NCBI RefSeq assembly: GCF_003385595.1
Contig: NZ_QNUE01000005.1
Location: 62,001-126,000 of the forward strand
DNA length: 64,000 nucleotides
DNA from: Chryseobacterium flavum
GTDB lineage: Bacteria > Bacteroidota > Bacteroidia > Flavobacteriales > Weeksellaceae
Direction: 5' to 3'
The translations under genes were made by a program, and so were the position numbers. The notes below the pieces were generated by a model. The model did not search any database. It had not been told where the DNA came from and saw only the letters and a list, made by a program, of their open reading frames with translations. Of this stretch, positions 52,013 to 60,145 are shown one piece after another (the stretch's first letter is position 1; each line of letters begins with the position of its first letter).

Positions 52013-54457
52013 TTAGAAATCTAAATTAATTGAAGCCCTGGCTGCAGCTCCCATAATAGGTCTTGCCATTCTGATATTGGTTCCTGAATCCATTTGGGAT
52101 CTTGGATCTCCTTCGGTAATCCCAATCGTATTAAAGATGTTGGTTCCATCCACTGCAAACCGTATTTTCCCTAACTGATATGACATTCCTGCTCCAAATT
52201 CAGTAAAAGAAGGTAAAATATTATCATCCGTATTTCCTTCATTCTGGAAACGCTTTCCATAATAATTCATACTGACATAAGCTCTCCATTCTTTAGTGAT
52301 ATTCACTGCCGGAGAAATGTTGAAATAAAATTTAGGCATCCTTCTTACTACATTTCCATCATAATCAAAGGCAGTTCCATCAGCATTCCTTCCCCGGAAA
52401 TCTTTATACTTTGGATTCTGAATAGTACCATTAAAAGTTACTTCAAGTATATTATTAAACAGCCTTGTATATCCTTCAATCTCTACCCCGATATTAGTTG
52501 TATTGGCAAATTTATTTTCAGAAGTTCCATCCGAATACACATCTGTAAATGAAAGGTTTTTAAGGGTGGAATAAAACGGGATCACGCCGATATCAAATGT
52601 ACGGGAATAGTATTTGTACCCTACTTCCAGCTGATTGGTCTGCACAGGCTTGATGTGGCTCAGGTCATCTATATTATTATAATACGCTTCTTCGTTTGGA
52701 GATCTGAAACCATGAGAAAACCGGGCATATACTGCATTTTCCCTATTAATTTTATAATTGGTTGCCAGTGTATAGGAAACCTTGTTGACATCATAATACC
52801 AATAAGTATATCTGTTACCCAGAACCGCCATATTATCATCCGCTGTAGTTGTGGCAAAACTATGGGTTCCATCTGTTGTAAGTCCTGAATTATCCAGATT
52901 TGCAGTCGTTGTACTGACCTTATATCCTTTATAGAAATCACGACTGTAACGAATTCCTCCGTTGAAGCTCAAATCATCAGTTATATTATAATCAAGATTA
53001 AAATAAAGATCATTTAAGCTTCCCTGAATTTGCGAATCTCTGATCAGGAAAGACATATCACTCACACCGTTATAAGTTTTGGAATAACCTTTATCTGTTG
53101 GCGCCAATGATGTATCCACGAGGTTCAGCAACTGGGGCCTGTCTGTTGCTGTTGTCAGGATATTACTCCAGTTCCAGTATTGATGTGACTTCCAGTTTGA
53201 CTTATAAAAACCTGCAGTTACACTACCTTTATCAAACTTATAGCTGAACTGTAAATCGTTGACAAAATTACTCATCTGCTTGTCTATAGCCCAGAATCCC
53301 AATTCCTGAACATTGGCAGGATTTACCATAGCTCCGTTGCTTACCAATGAATATTGGAAAGTGTTTCCGGCAATCCCATTCTCCTGAGCAAAATTGGCTG
53401 CTGTTTTCGGACCTCCAGCCGGGAAAATTCCCGTATAGCTCATATTAATGTTTGTATATTTTGTTTTGTTAAGAACACTGAAATTATTTCCAAGATCATA
53501 TTTAAATTCAGCTCCCAGTACATCAACTTTCGGGTGTATCCCATCTTCAAGGTTTCGGCTGAAAAAACCGCCACCGGCTTGTGGAATATTCAGCTGGCTG
53601 ATGGCTCTGTAGCTATAAGTTCCATAATTAGGATCAAAACCGGGAAACTCTTTCAGGGTATTGCCATCCTGCACCAAAGGAATTGGCAGGAAGAATGTAT
53701 TTCTGTCATCCAGCTTTTTATAATAAACCTTAGCATATCCTTTGTCAAACACATATTTCAGGTTCATTCTGATCTGTCCTCCATTGTTTGCTTTAAAGCC
53801 TGTTTTTCTGATTCCGTTATCCGTTCTGTAGAATCCACCTACATTAAAAAACAATTTATCCTGGATCAGGGCTCCTCCCAGATTGAGATCTGTACGCATT
53901 AATCCGTAGGTTCCCGTTTCCAGTTTAGCTGTTCCTTTAAAATCATTAGTTCCCTCTTTGGTAATAAAATTGATCAGACCTCCAGGCGAGTTATTGGCAT
54001 AAATAGAACCGGAACCTCCCCTTAACGCTTCCAGACGGTTTACCGAATTATCTACCCTGAAGAAATTATCTGCATTGGCAAACTGAAGTGCCCCATCTTC
54101 AAAAACCGGCAACCCGTCTTCCTGCACCTGTACGAACTCATATGCACCGGCTGAAGGAATACCTCTCGCAAAAAGGTTATTTCCTACCTCCCCACCTGAA
54201 GTCTCCACAGCAAATCCCGGAACTCTTTGAAGTAAAGCCGCTGCACTGATTGGGTTTTGCTTCTGAATTTCTTTAGCATTAAATGTGGAAATCGCTGTAC
54301 TTGATTCTATTTTTTTCTTGGGATTTGAATTTCCTGTAATGACAATCTGATCGATGGAGGAAACTTTTGCAGAATCCTGCGGTGTTTCCTGTGCATAAGC
54401 ATTATTAAAATATAATGTAGCTGTTGCGGCGATTAAAAAGATTGATTTTTTTTTCAT
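52013..54457 (-). CDS. TonB-dependent outer-membrane receptor, probably for trehalose
   Basis: 814 residues from ATG 54457, which starts a clear signal peptide (M-K-K-K-S-I-F, ends AYAQ); a longer frame to 54529 would overlap the trehalase gene. TonB box-like V-S-S-I-D-Q-I-V-I-T-G, plug domain (about 45-160: L-L-Q-R-V-P-G-F, G-G-S-G-S-I-Y-A-N-N-S-P-G-G), then a 22-strand barrel ending in R-A-S-I-N-L-D-F with terminal Phe. It lacks the SusC N-terminal carboxypeptidase-like domain and no SusD gene is next to it. It is the last gene of the MFS-trehalase operon (22 nt behind the trehalase), so trehalose or a trehalose-containing glycan is the likely ligand, by context only. Confidence 0.85.
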   Translation of the reverse strand: MKKKSIFLIAATATLYFNNAYAQETPQDSAKVSSIDQIVITGNSNPKKKIESSTAISTFNAKEIQKQNPISAAALLQRVPGFAVETSGGEVGNNLFARGIPSAGAYEFVQVQEDGLPVFEDGALQFANADNFFRVDNSVNRLEALRGGSGSIYANNSPGGLINFITKEGTNDFKGTAKLETGTYGLMRTDLNLGGALIQDKLFFNVGGFYRTDNGIRKTGFKANNGGQIRMNLKYVFDKGYAKVYYKKLDDRNTFFLPIPLVQDGNTLKEFPGFDPNYGTYSYRAISQLNIPQAGGGFFSRNLEDGIHPKVDVLGAEFKYDLGNNFSVLNKTKYTNINMSYTGIFPAGGPKTAANFAQENGIAGNTFQYSLVSNGAMVNPANVQELGFWAIDKQMSNFVNDLQFSYKFDKGSVTAGFYKSNWKSHQYWNWSNILTTATDRPQLLNLVDTSLAPTDKGYSKTYNGVSDMSFLIRDSQIQGSLNDLYFNLDYNITDDLSFNGGIRYSRDFYKGYKVSTTTANLDNSGLTTDGTHSFATTTADDNMAVLGNRYTYWYYDVNKVSYTLATNYKINRENAVYARFSHGFRSPNEEAYYNNIDDLSHIKPVQTNQLEVGYKYYSRTFDIGVIPFYSTLKNLSFTDVYSDGTSENKFANTTNIGVEIEGYTRLFNNILEVTFNGTIQNPKYKDFRGRNADGTAFDYDGNVVRRMPKFYFNISPAVNITKEWRAYVSMNYYGKRFQNEGNTDDNILPSFTEFGAGMSYQLGKIRFAVDGTNIFNTIGITEGDPRSQMDSGTNIRMARPIMGAAARASINLDF

Positions 54458-54479
54458 AGCCTTATTTTTATTGTTAGTT

Positions 54480-55961
54480 TCAGTTTTGCTGTAATTGTAA
54501 ATACACTCCATTCGTCCAGCCGAATCCATCCTGATTAGGGTATTCCCCGCCGCCTGCTATTGTTTCTGTGTCTAATGCATTGTATTTTTCCATCAGTTTC
54601 CCGGTGTTTTTATAAACTCTTTCTACATTGGAACACCAGTTATTTTTAATTTTTTCTGCCAGTTCATCAAAGCCATAATTTTTCATTGCCCTGAAACCCA
54701 GCCATTGATAAGGAGCCCATGCATTGGGAAGATCCCATTGTTGTCCTGAATTCCTGGTGGTTGTCACCAAACCACCCTGATAAAGAAACTTTTCAGCAAC
54801 AGCTTCTGCAACAGCCTCTGCCTGCTTATGGTCTGCAATACCAAGGAACAAAGGGTAAAGAGCAGCAATATGTTCAGACGGTGTTTTTGTGTTTTTTTTG
54901 GTGTGATAATCTTTGTAAATCTTAGTATTTTCATCCCAGAAGTATGTATTGATCATCTGTCTTCGGCTTGCTGCTCTTTCAGTAAAATAATTTTCTTTTT
55001 CTTTCAGATTCTGAAGGGCTGAAGATTTTGCTAAAGTCATTTCCAGATGCCACAAAAGGCAGTTCAGGTCAACCTGTGCGAGGTTCAGCGTTTCTATCGT
55101 CTGTATATTTTGTCCGTCTGCAAACCATCTGCTGGAAAAATCCCAGCCTGATTCACAGGCACTTCTTATATTTCTGTAAAACTCATCTCCAGTTGTTTTT
55201 TCATGATCTTCAATATCAATCAGGTAACTTTCAGGACGTGGTGCATTTTCTGCATCATAATACCGGTTAAGAATGTCTCCTTTTGCAGTTCTGACTACTC
55301 TTTTCACACTTGAATTGCTTTCCAGCCATTCTTCACCATTCATCCAGAAGGCATATTCCTTTTCAAGAGTTTCATAGTACTTTATATAAATTTCTTCATC
55401 CCGGATTGTTTCAAAAAGAAGGTCCAGCATTAATGAAAAATAGGGAGGCTGTGATCTGCTCAGGAAATGGGTTCTGCTTGCATTCGGCACAAATCCTACG
55501 TTCTGAATAAGAAAAGAGCAGTTCTCAACGATATTTTCCATCATTTCCACTCTCCCGGAAGCTTTTAATCCGAGCATAATAAAATAACTATCCCAATAGA
55601 AAAACTCGTTAAAACGGCCTCCCGGAACAATATAAGGTTTAGGTAATTTTAAAAGTGTACCTCTTTCTTCATACGCTGTACGGGTGAGTTCATCCCATAA
55701 CTTTTCAATATGTTCCCGAATCGGAAGATGATCTTTTCTCTGAACTGAGACTCTGGCACCTAAAAAGTCAAAATGGGACATCACAAAATCTTTCAGATCA
55801 AAATCAGGACGGCCTTTTGTATTTTCATAATCATTGTTGATCTGTGCAATAGGAAACAGAGGAACTGCATCCGTCATCATTTTCTGATCTTCAAAAATTC
55901 CGGATCTCTGTACTGCATCAAAGAGATTTTGAATTTCGTTTATGTAAAGCTGATTACTCAT
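54480..55961 (-). CDS. treF: Alpha,alpha-trehalase (GH37), cytoplasmic
   Basis: 493 residues. Hydrolyses trehalose to two glucose. Both GH37 signatures are present: PGGRFNEFFYWDSYF (about 112-126) and QWDLPNAWAPYQW (about 413-425), along with the terminal G-G-G-E-Y-P-N-Q-D-G-F-G-W-T-N-G-V. The catalytic Asp sits in the E-S-G-W-D-F-S-S-R-W stretch. No signal peptide, so it acts in the cytoplasm like TreF, not TreA, and needs uptake of intact trehalose. Two bases behind the MFS gene and 22 before the receptor. Confidence 0.94.
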   Translation of the reverse strand: MSNQLYINEIQNLFDAVQRSGIFEDQKMMTDAVPLFPIAQINNDYENTKGRPDFDLKDFVMSHFDFLGARVSVQRKDHLPIREHIEKLWDELTRTAYEERGTLLKLPKPYIVPGGRFNEFFYWDSYFIMLGLKASGRVEMMENIVENCSFLIQNVGFVPNASRTHFLSRSQPPYFSLMLDLLFETIRDEEIYIKYYETLEKEYAFWMNGEEWLESNSSVKRVVRTAKGDILNRYYDAENAPRPESYLIDIEDHEKTTGDEFYRNIRSACESGWDFSSRWFADGQNIQTIETLNLAQVDLNCLLWHLEMTLAKSSALQNLKEKENYFTERAASRRQMINTYFWDENTKIYKDYHTKKNTKTPSEHIAALYPLFLGIADHKQAEAVAEAVAEKFLYQGGLVTTTRNSGQQWDLPNAWAPYQWLGFRAMKNYGFDELAEKIKNNWCSNVERVYKNTGKLMEKYNALDTETIAGGGEYPNQDGFGWTNGVYLQLQQN

Positions 55962-55963
55962 TG

Positions 55964-57193
55964 TTATTTTTTAGGATTAATTTTTAATTTATTCATGAAA
56001 ACTGCTGAAGTGATCAGTAATGACAATGGAATCAAAGACAGATAAAATGCCTGTTGCCCACTGAATTCCTGAAACACGAAACCGGTAATTATAGAGCCTA
56101 TGGTTCCTCCGATTGCTGAGAATACAACAATTAATCCCGACATAGCGCTGTGCAGATATTTCGGAATCGATGCCAGGATCACAGAATTAATACTTGGATA
56201 AATCGGTGCAAGCAATCCTCCCATTAATGGAAATAAATACACAACCAAAGGGGCATTCAGCCAATTTGTTCGAGTATCAATATGGATATTATGAGTCAAC
56301 GGTAAAACCAACAATAAGCTAACGGCAAAACCTATCACACAAAAAGAAACCACATAGATCCAGCTGAATTTTTTTGAGAAAAACCCGGACAAAAATCTCC
56401 CTAAAGCAAAAGCTCCTGCAAGAACCGCTCCCGCCTGAATACTCATGGATGTCGGCACTTTTAAGATTTCTTTATAAAAAGTGGGAGTCCAGGTCTGGAA
56501 GCTTTGCTCCACCAATACAAAAAGGAAAGCACATAATAAAAAGCACAACACCTTTTTATAACTGAAAAGACTTGCACTGTTTTTTAAATCTCCCAATAGA
56601 TTTGTTTTTTCATTTCTCGCTTCTTTTTCATCCAGTTTTGAGAAGAATAAGAATAAAAAAGATACGCTTGAAAGTCCTCCCAACACCCAATACACATTCA
56701 GCCATCGTGTAGATTCAGGATTATGATCATCAATGTATAAACTGAATAAAACATTTCCAGCCAATACTCCGATCATAAAAAAACCTTCCAGGAACCCCAT
56801 AAAACTGGAATGCTCCTTATCAGTTTCAGTTACCAGTCCAATAGATGTAAAAACCGATATTTTGATCAGGGCAAATGAAACACCTACGATGGCAAATAAT
56901 AATTTGAAAACCCAGAAAGCATCAGTAAATGGCATTACGAAACACATACAGCTCACCAGCAGCAGAGCGGTCAGCATTGATTTTTTGATTCCTATTTTGG
57001 GAAGAAATGAGGCCAGAATGAATGAACATATGGCAATCGGAAGATCTTTGAAACCTTCCAGAACACTGGCCGAAGATTTTGAAATTCCAAAATTCTGCTG
57101 TACCTGGAGGATCACTGTTCCTACAGAATTCAGAAGAATTGCAAAAACAAAATAATTCAAAAATAAAACGGCCTTGATGTTAATATTTTTCAT
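55964..57193 (-). CDS. MFS sugar permease, probably trehalose uptake
   Basis: 409 residues with 12 hydrophobic helices. It looks like the FucP-type sugar:proton symporters: F-K-D-L-P-I-A-I in TM2, F-L-E-G-F-F-M-I-G-V-L-A-G-N in TM5, and Y-P-S-I-N-S-V-I-L-A-S in the C-terminal half. First gene of the trehalose operon. Substrate given by context: the next gene, two bases on, is a cytoplasmic trehalase. Confidence 0.87.
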   Translation of the reverse strand: MKNINIKAVLFLNYFVFAILLNSVGTVILQVQQNFGISKSSASVLEGFKDLPIAICSFILASFLPKIGIKKSMLTALLLVSCMCFVMPFTDAFWVFKLLFAIVGVSFALIKISVFTSIGLVTETDKEHSSFMGFLEGFFMIGVLAGNVLFSLYIDDHNPESTRWLNVYWVLGGLSSVSFLFLFFSKLDEKEARNEKTNLLGDLKNSASLFSYKKVLCFLLCAFLFVLVEQSFQTWTPTFYKEILKVPTSMSIQAGAVLAGAFALGRFLSGFFSKKFSWIYVVSFCVIGFAVSLLLVLPLTHNIHIDTRTNWLNAPLVVYLFPLMGGLLAPIYPSINSVILASIPKYLHSAMSGLIVVFSAIGGTIGSIITGFVFQEFSGQQAFYLSLIPLSLLITSAVFMNKLKINPKK

Positions 57194-57212
57194 TCAGGTT
57201 ATTTCTTGCTGG

Positions 57213-57220
57213 CTAAGATA
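57213..57220 (-). promoter_or_regulatory. Possible -7 box of the trehalose operon
   Basis: Minus-strand TATCTTAG (7 of 8 to TAnnTTTG), 20 nt before the MFS ATG. In the same 123-bp divergent gap a 12-bp palindrome TATATTAATATA (57270-57281) could bind the AraC protein. Confidence 0.35.
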
Positions 57221-57316
57221 GAAGCATTTGTATTAACGATAATTTAACACAGTAAATGAATATTTGAACTATATTAATATAATTAGTATTTTTAGTAATT
57301 AAATATGATTAATTAA

Positions 57317-58222
57317 ATGAAAGTTACTTTTGAAAGAGTGATTCCTAATGAAAAGAGTTCATTCCGTACCATTCATAATAATTCTCCTATTTCAGAATTT
57401 AAATGGGAGTATCATTATCATCCCGAAATTGAGCTGGTATGTGTGATCTCCGGGAGTGGAACCCGCCATGTCGGCTACCATAAAAGTAATTACACGAATG
57501 GAGATCTGGTATTAATCGGATCCAATATTCCTCATTCCGGATTTGGGCTGAATTCCATTGATCCGCATGAAGAAATTGTTCTTCAGTTTAAAGAAGAGAT
57601 CCTTCAGTTTCCCCAACAGGAAATAGAAGCCAGATCCATCAAAAATCTCCTGGAGCTTTCAAAATATGGGATTCATTTTCATCATAAAGTAAAAAAAGTA
57701 ATGCTTCCAAAACTGAAGCTTATGCTGGAAGCGGAAGGCTATAAAAGATATTTATTGCTTTTGGAAATTCTTTTTGAGCTTTCCAAATGTGAAGAGTATG
57801 ATCTTCTGAATAAAGAAATCATGCCCTACACCATTATTTCCAAAAATAAAGCCCGCCTTGAAAATATATTTACGTTTGTAGAGCATCATTATGATAAGGA
57901 AATTGATATTGAAGAAGTGGCCAGACTGGCTAATCTCACTCTGCCAGCTTTCTGTAATTTCTTCAAAAAAGCAACACAGATTACTTTCACAGAGTTTGTG
58001 AACAGATATAGGATCAATAAAGCCTGTTTACTGATGGCCCAGGACAAATCCATTTCAGAATGCAGCTATCAATGCGGTTTTAATAATGTAACGTATTTTA
58101 ACAGGATGTTTAAAAAGTATACAGGAAAAACGCCTTCAGAGTTTATCAAAAATTTTTCTCACAATGATATTAATGTAGATCTGAGGATCGAAAAAGAGAT
58201 TAAAGGTAAGGGCATTTTTTAA
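57317..58222 (+). CDS. AraC-family regulator, divergent from the trehalose operon
   Basis: 301 residues. N-terminal cupin sensor domain (about 20-110: W-E-Y-H-Y-H-P-E-I-E-L, G-D-L-V-L-I-G-S-N-I-P-H) and C-terminal double HTH (about 190-290: V-A-R-L-A-N-L-T-L-P-A-F-C-N-F-F-K, C-G-F-N-N-V-T-Y-F-N-R-M-F-K-K-Y-T-G-K-T-P-S-E-F). Transcribed away from the MFS-treF-receptor operon with a 123-bp shared control region; it is the likely activator in response to trehalose or a product (inference). Confidence 0.92.
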   Translation: MKVTFERVIPNEKSSFRTIHNNSPISEFKWEYHYHPEIELVCVISGSGTRHVGYHKSNYTNGDLVLIGSNIPHSGFGLNSIDPHEEIVLQFKEEILQFPQQEIEARSIKNLLELSKYGIHFHHKVKKVMLPKLKLMLEAEGYKRYLLLLEILFELSKCEEYDLLNKEIMPYTIISKNKARLENIFTFVEHHYDKEIDIEEVARLANLTLPAFCNFFKKATQITFTEFVNRYRINKACLLMAQDKSISECSYQCGFNNVTYFNRMFKKYTGKTPSEFIKNFSHNDINVDLRIEKEIKGKGIF

Positions 58223-58250
58223 TTAGTAAGGATAATCAAGAAAAAATAAA

Positions 58251-58276
58251 AAAACTGCTCAGAAAAGAACAGTTTT
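58251..58276. terminator. Hairpin between araC-like and thioredoxin-like genes
   Basis: AAAACTGCTC / GAACAGTTTT with one internal mismatch, loop AGAAAA. Weak but well placed between convergent genes. Confidence 0.55.
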
Positions 58277-58317
58277 ATGTTGTATAAGTTTAAACCAATA
58301 ATCGGTTCAGCAGTTAC

Positions 58318-58872
58318 TTATTTCCATTTAATATTACATCCCATACTGGGTCTCTGAATTTCTTCCTGAGGTTCTCCGGCCAAAAGATTTTCGAAAGCGA
58401 TGATCAGATCTTCTCCGGTTACATCTTTATTATTCCCAGGTCTTGAATCATCCATCTGGCCTCTGTAAACAAGATCCAGCTTATCATCGAAGAAATAAAA
58501 ATCCGGAGTACATGCAGCGTCATACGCTTTGGCAACCGCCTGACTTTCATCAAATAAATATGGAAAATCAAATCTTCTGTCGATTTGAAATTCGATCATT
58601 TTTTCCGGGGAATCTGCCGGATATTTTTCAATATCATTTGCATTGATTGCAATGAACTCAATTCCTTTATCATTATAATCTTCATATAACTCATTGAGCT
58701 TGTCAATGACATGAAGAACAAACGGACAATGGTTGCACATAAAGATAACCAATGTTCCTTTTTCCCCTTTCAGTTCTTCCAAAGACTGAAGTTCATTCGT
58801 TTTTGACGGGTTAGGAAGCTCAAAAAACGGAGCCTTTGTTCCTAGTGCCAGCATATTTGATGGAGTATTCAT
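58318..58872 (-). CDS. Thioredoxin-fold redox protein
   Basis: 184 residues from ATG 58872; a longer frame to 58953 lies upstream of the promoter box. AhpC/TlpA-like thioredoxin fold without signal peptide: F-F-E-L-P-N-P, then the redox motif M-C-N-H-C-P-F-V (CxxC), F-I-A-I-N-A-N-D, the cis-Pro loop C-T-P-D-F-Y-F-F-D and V-Y-R-G-Q-M-D-D-S-R-P. Related proteins are common in environmental bacteria; partner unknown. Confidence 0.87.
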   Translation of the reverse strand: MNTPSNMLALGTKAPFFELPNPSKTNELQSLEELKGEKGTLVIFMCNHCPFVLHVIDKLNELYEDYNDKGIEFIAINANDIEKYPADSPEKMIEFQIDRRFDFPYLFDESQAVAKAYDAACTPDFYFFDDKLDLVYRGQMDDSRPGNNKDVTGEDLIIAFENLLAGEPQEEIQRPSMGCNIKWK

Positions 58873-58892
58873 ATCCTTATTTTCTTTACTGA

Positions 58893-58900
58893 CAAAGATA
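58893..58900 (-). promoter_or_regulatory. TAnnTTTG -7 box for the thioredoxin-like gene
   Basis: Minus-strand TATCTTTG, 20 nt before the ATG at 58872; decides the start. Confidence 0.55.
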
Positions 58901-59130
58901 ATTATTTCTTTTAATAAGATACGTCCTGAATAACGTACTTCTATTTTTAACATTGTAAAAGAGGTTCCAAGGAAGAATACAGAGGTATTAAACTTAAAAA
59001 ATAGTTATAGTCAAATTCTATTATTGCTTTCGTAGTGCTTCGGATTGGCTTCCAGCCTCCATTCTTCTGTACTTCCAGACATTCAATCAAAACCTCTGTA
59101 ATCCTTTTTAAAGTTAAATATGTAATAACC

Positions 59131-59163
59131 TTTGGAAGTTATATTAAAAAGTTTGTAGTTTTG
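59131..59163 (+). promoter_or_regulatory. Promoter of tetR
   Basis: TTTG (59131-59134), 21-bp spacer, TAGTTTTG (59156-59163). The operator begins inside the last bases of the -7 box. The gap 58954-59130 shows nothing else. Confidence 0.65.
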
Positions 59164-59179
59164 CTAACGCTGTTAGTAA
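59161..59179 (+). promoter_or_regulatory. TetR operator 1 (autoregulation)
   Basis: TTGCTAACGCTGTTAGTAA: inverted repeat TTnCTAAC-N3-GTTAGnAA on top of the -7 box and start site of the regulator gene. Three further copies lie before the pump genes. Confidence 0.7.
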
Positions 59180-59188
59180 AAAATTATC

Positions 59189-59785
59189 ATGGGTCTACAT
59201 GAACGCCGTCAACGAGAAAAAGAATCCATCCGTGCAAATATTTTGCAGGCTGCTTTTACGTTGGCCAAAACTGAAGGCTGGGGCGCACTTTCTATGCGTA
59301 AGATAGCAGATGCAATTGAATATAGTGCTCCTGTAGTATATGATTATTTTGAAAACAAAGAAGCCATTTTATTTGAAATTTCATTAGATGGCTTTCACAA
59401 GTTACACATAGAATTATTAAAAGCTCAGCAAAAACACGACACTCCGGAAGAGCAGCTTGTTGCAATTGTGGATGCGTACTGGAACTTTGCTTTTAAAAAT
59501 AAGGAATATTACCAGCTGATGTTTGGTCTTGGAATGCAATGTTGTGGAAAAGGACAGATGAAAAAAGAATTCTCATCATTCCAGGAACTGATCTATGAAT
59601 GTACTTATGAGATTATTAAGAAAAACGGATCTAATCCGGACAATGCCTGTCATATGTCTCATGCTCTGTTTTCTGCCGTTCACGGAATGATCTCTATTAT
59701 GATGATGCGTACTGCTGATATCCCTTCAACAATGAATAAGACGACTTTGGACGAAACTGTTTCGGCTTTTATTAAGTCTTTGTAA
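59189..59785 (+). CDS. TetR/AcrR-family repressor of the RND operon
   Basis: 198 residues. N-terminal TetR HTH (about 10-57): R-A-N-I-L-Q-A-A-F-T-L-A, W-G-A-L-S-M-R-K-I-A-D-A-I-E-Y-S, V-V-Y-D-Y-F-E-N-K-E-A-I-L. The C-terminal part is a TetR_C_33-type ligand domain (Y-W-N-F-A-F-K-N-K-E-Y-Y-Q-L-M-F-G-L-G-M). Encoded directly upstream of the AcrAB-type genes. Shared palindromes at its own promoter and before the pump make it the obvious repressor of both. Confidence 0.93.
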   Translation: MGLHERRQREKESIRANILQAAFTLAKTEGWGALSMRKIADAIEYSAPVVYDYFENKEAILFEISLDGFHKLHIELLKAQQKHDTPEEQLVAIVDAYWNFAFKNKEYYQLMFGLGMQCCGKGQMKKEFSSFQELIYECTYEIIKKNGSNPDNACHMSHALFSAVHGMISIMMMRTADIPSTMNKTTLDETVSAFIKSL

Positions 59786-59804
59786 ATTTTTTTTGAATTA
59801 AAAA

Positions 59805-59831
59805 TTAACACCGTTAGGAAACTTAACACCG
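59805..59831 (+). promoter_or_regulatory. TetR operator 2 with extra half-site
   Basis: TTAACACCGTTAGGAAA at 59805-59821, followed by the half-site TTAACACCG at 59823-59831. Preceded by a run TTTTTTTTGAA that also precedes operator 4. Confidence 0.6.
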
Positions 59832-59932
59832 GATTAATGAAAATTATTCTGTTATTCCTGATTAAAAATGAAAATATTATGAAGCAATTAATATCATTCA
59901 GCTGTTAAAAGTAATCATTTTTTGTTTACAAA

Positions 59933-59957
59933 TTAACACTGTTAGTAAAATTAACGT
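59933..59957 (+). promoter_or_regulatory. TetR operator 3 with extra half-site
   Basis: TTAACACTGTTAGTAAA at 59933-59949, then TTAACGT at 59951-59957. 128 bp from operator 2. Confidence 0.65.
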
Positions 59958-60005
59958 AGATACACCTCATCTTATATATAAAAAGCAACATTAAAAAATT
60001 CAGCT

Positions 60006-60035
60006 ATGGAAACTATTGACCCAATTGCACATTAA
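60006..60035 (+). CDS. Possible 9-codon ORF METIDPIAH before the pump operon
   Basis: ATG 60006, TAA 60033-60035. Its upstream sequence (CATTAAAAAATT then ATG) resembles that before the real adaptor start at 60146, so it may be the stub of a duplicated promoter-leader or a leader peptide. Weak evidence; may be chance. Confidence 0.2.
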   Translation: METIDPIAH

Positions 60036-60064
60036 AAATTCTGTAATTTTTTTTGAACTATCCA

Positions 60065-60081
60065 TTAACACTGTTAGGAAA
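60065..60081 (+). promoter_or_regulatory. TetR operator 4, nearest to the pump genes
   Basis: TTAACACTGTTAGGAAA, 132 bp after operator 3 and 64 bp before the adaptor ATG. Confidence 0.65.
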
Positions 60082-60145
60082 AAAAACAGTATTTATTACA
60101 AGAAACATTACCTAAAATCTAACACTCATTAAAAAATTAAACCCA

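Noticed and set aside
53354..53902. 182-residue plus-strand ORF inside the TonB receptor gene
   Set aside because: Antisense to a complete receptor; Cys/Ile/Phe-rich translation typical of a reverse-frame shadow.
54458..54529. Longer N-terminus of the TonB receptor
   Set aside because: It would overlap the trehalase gene and place the signal peptide 24 residues inside the protein.
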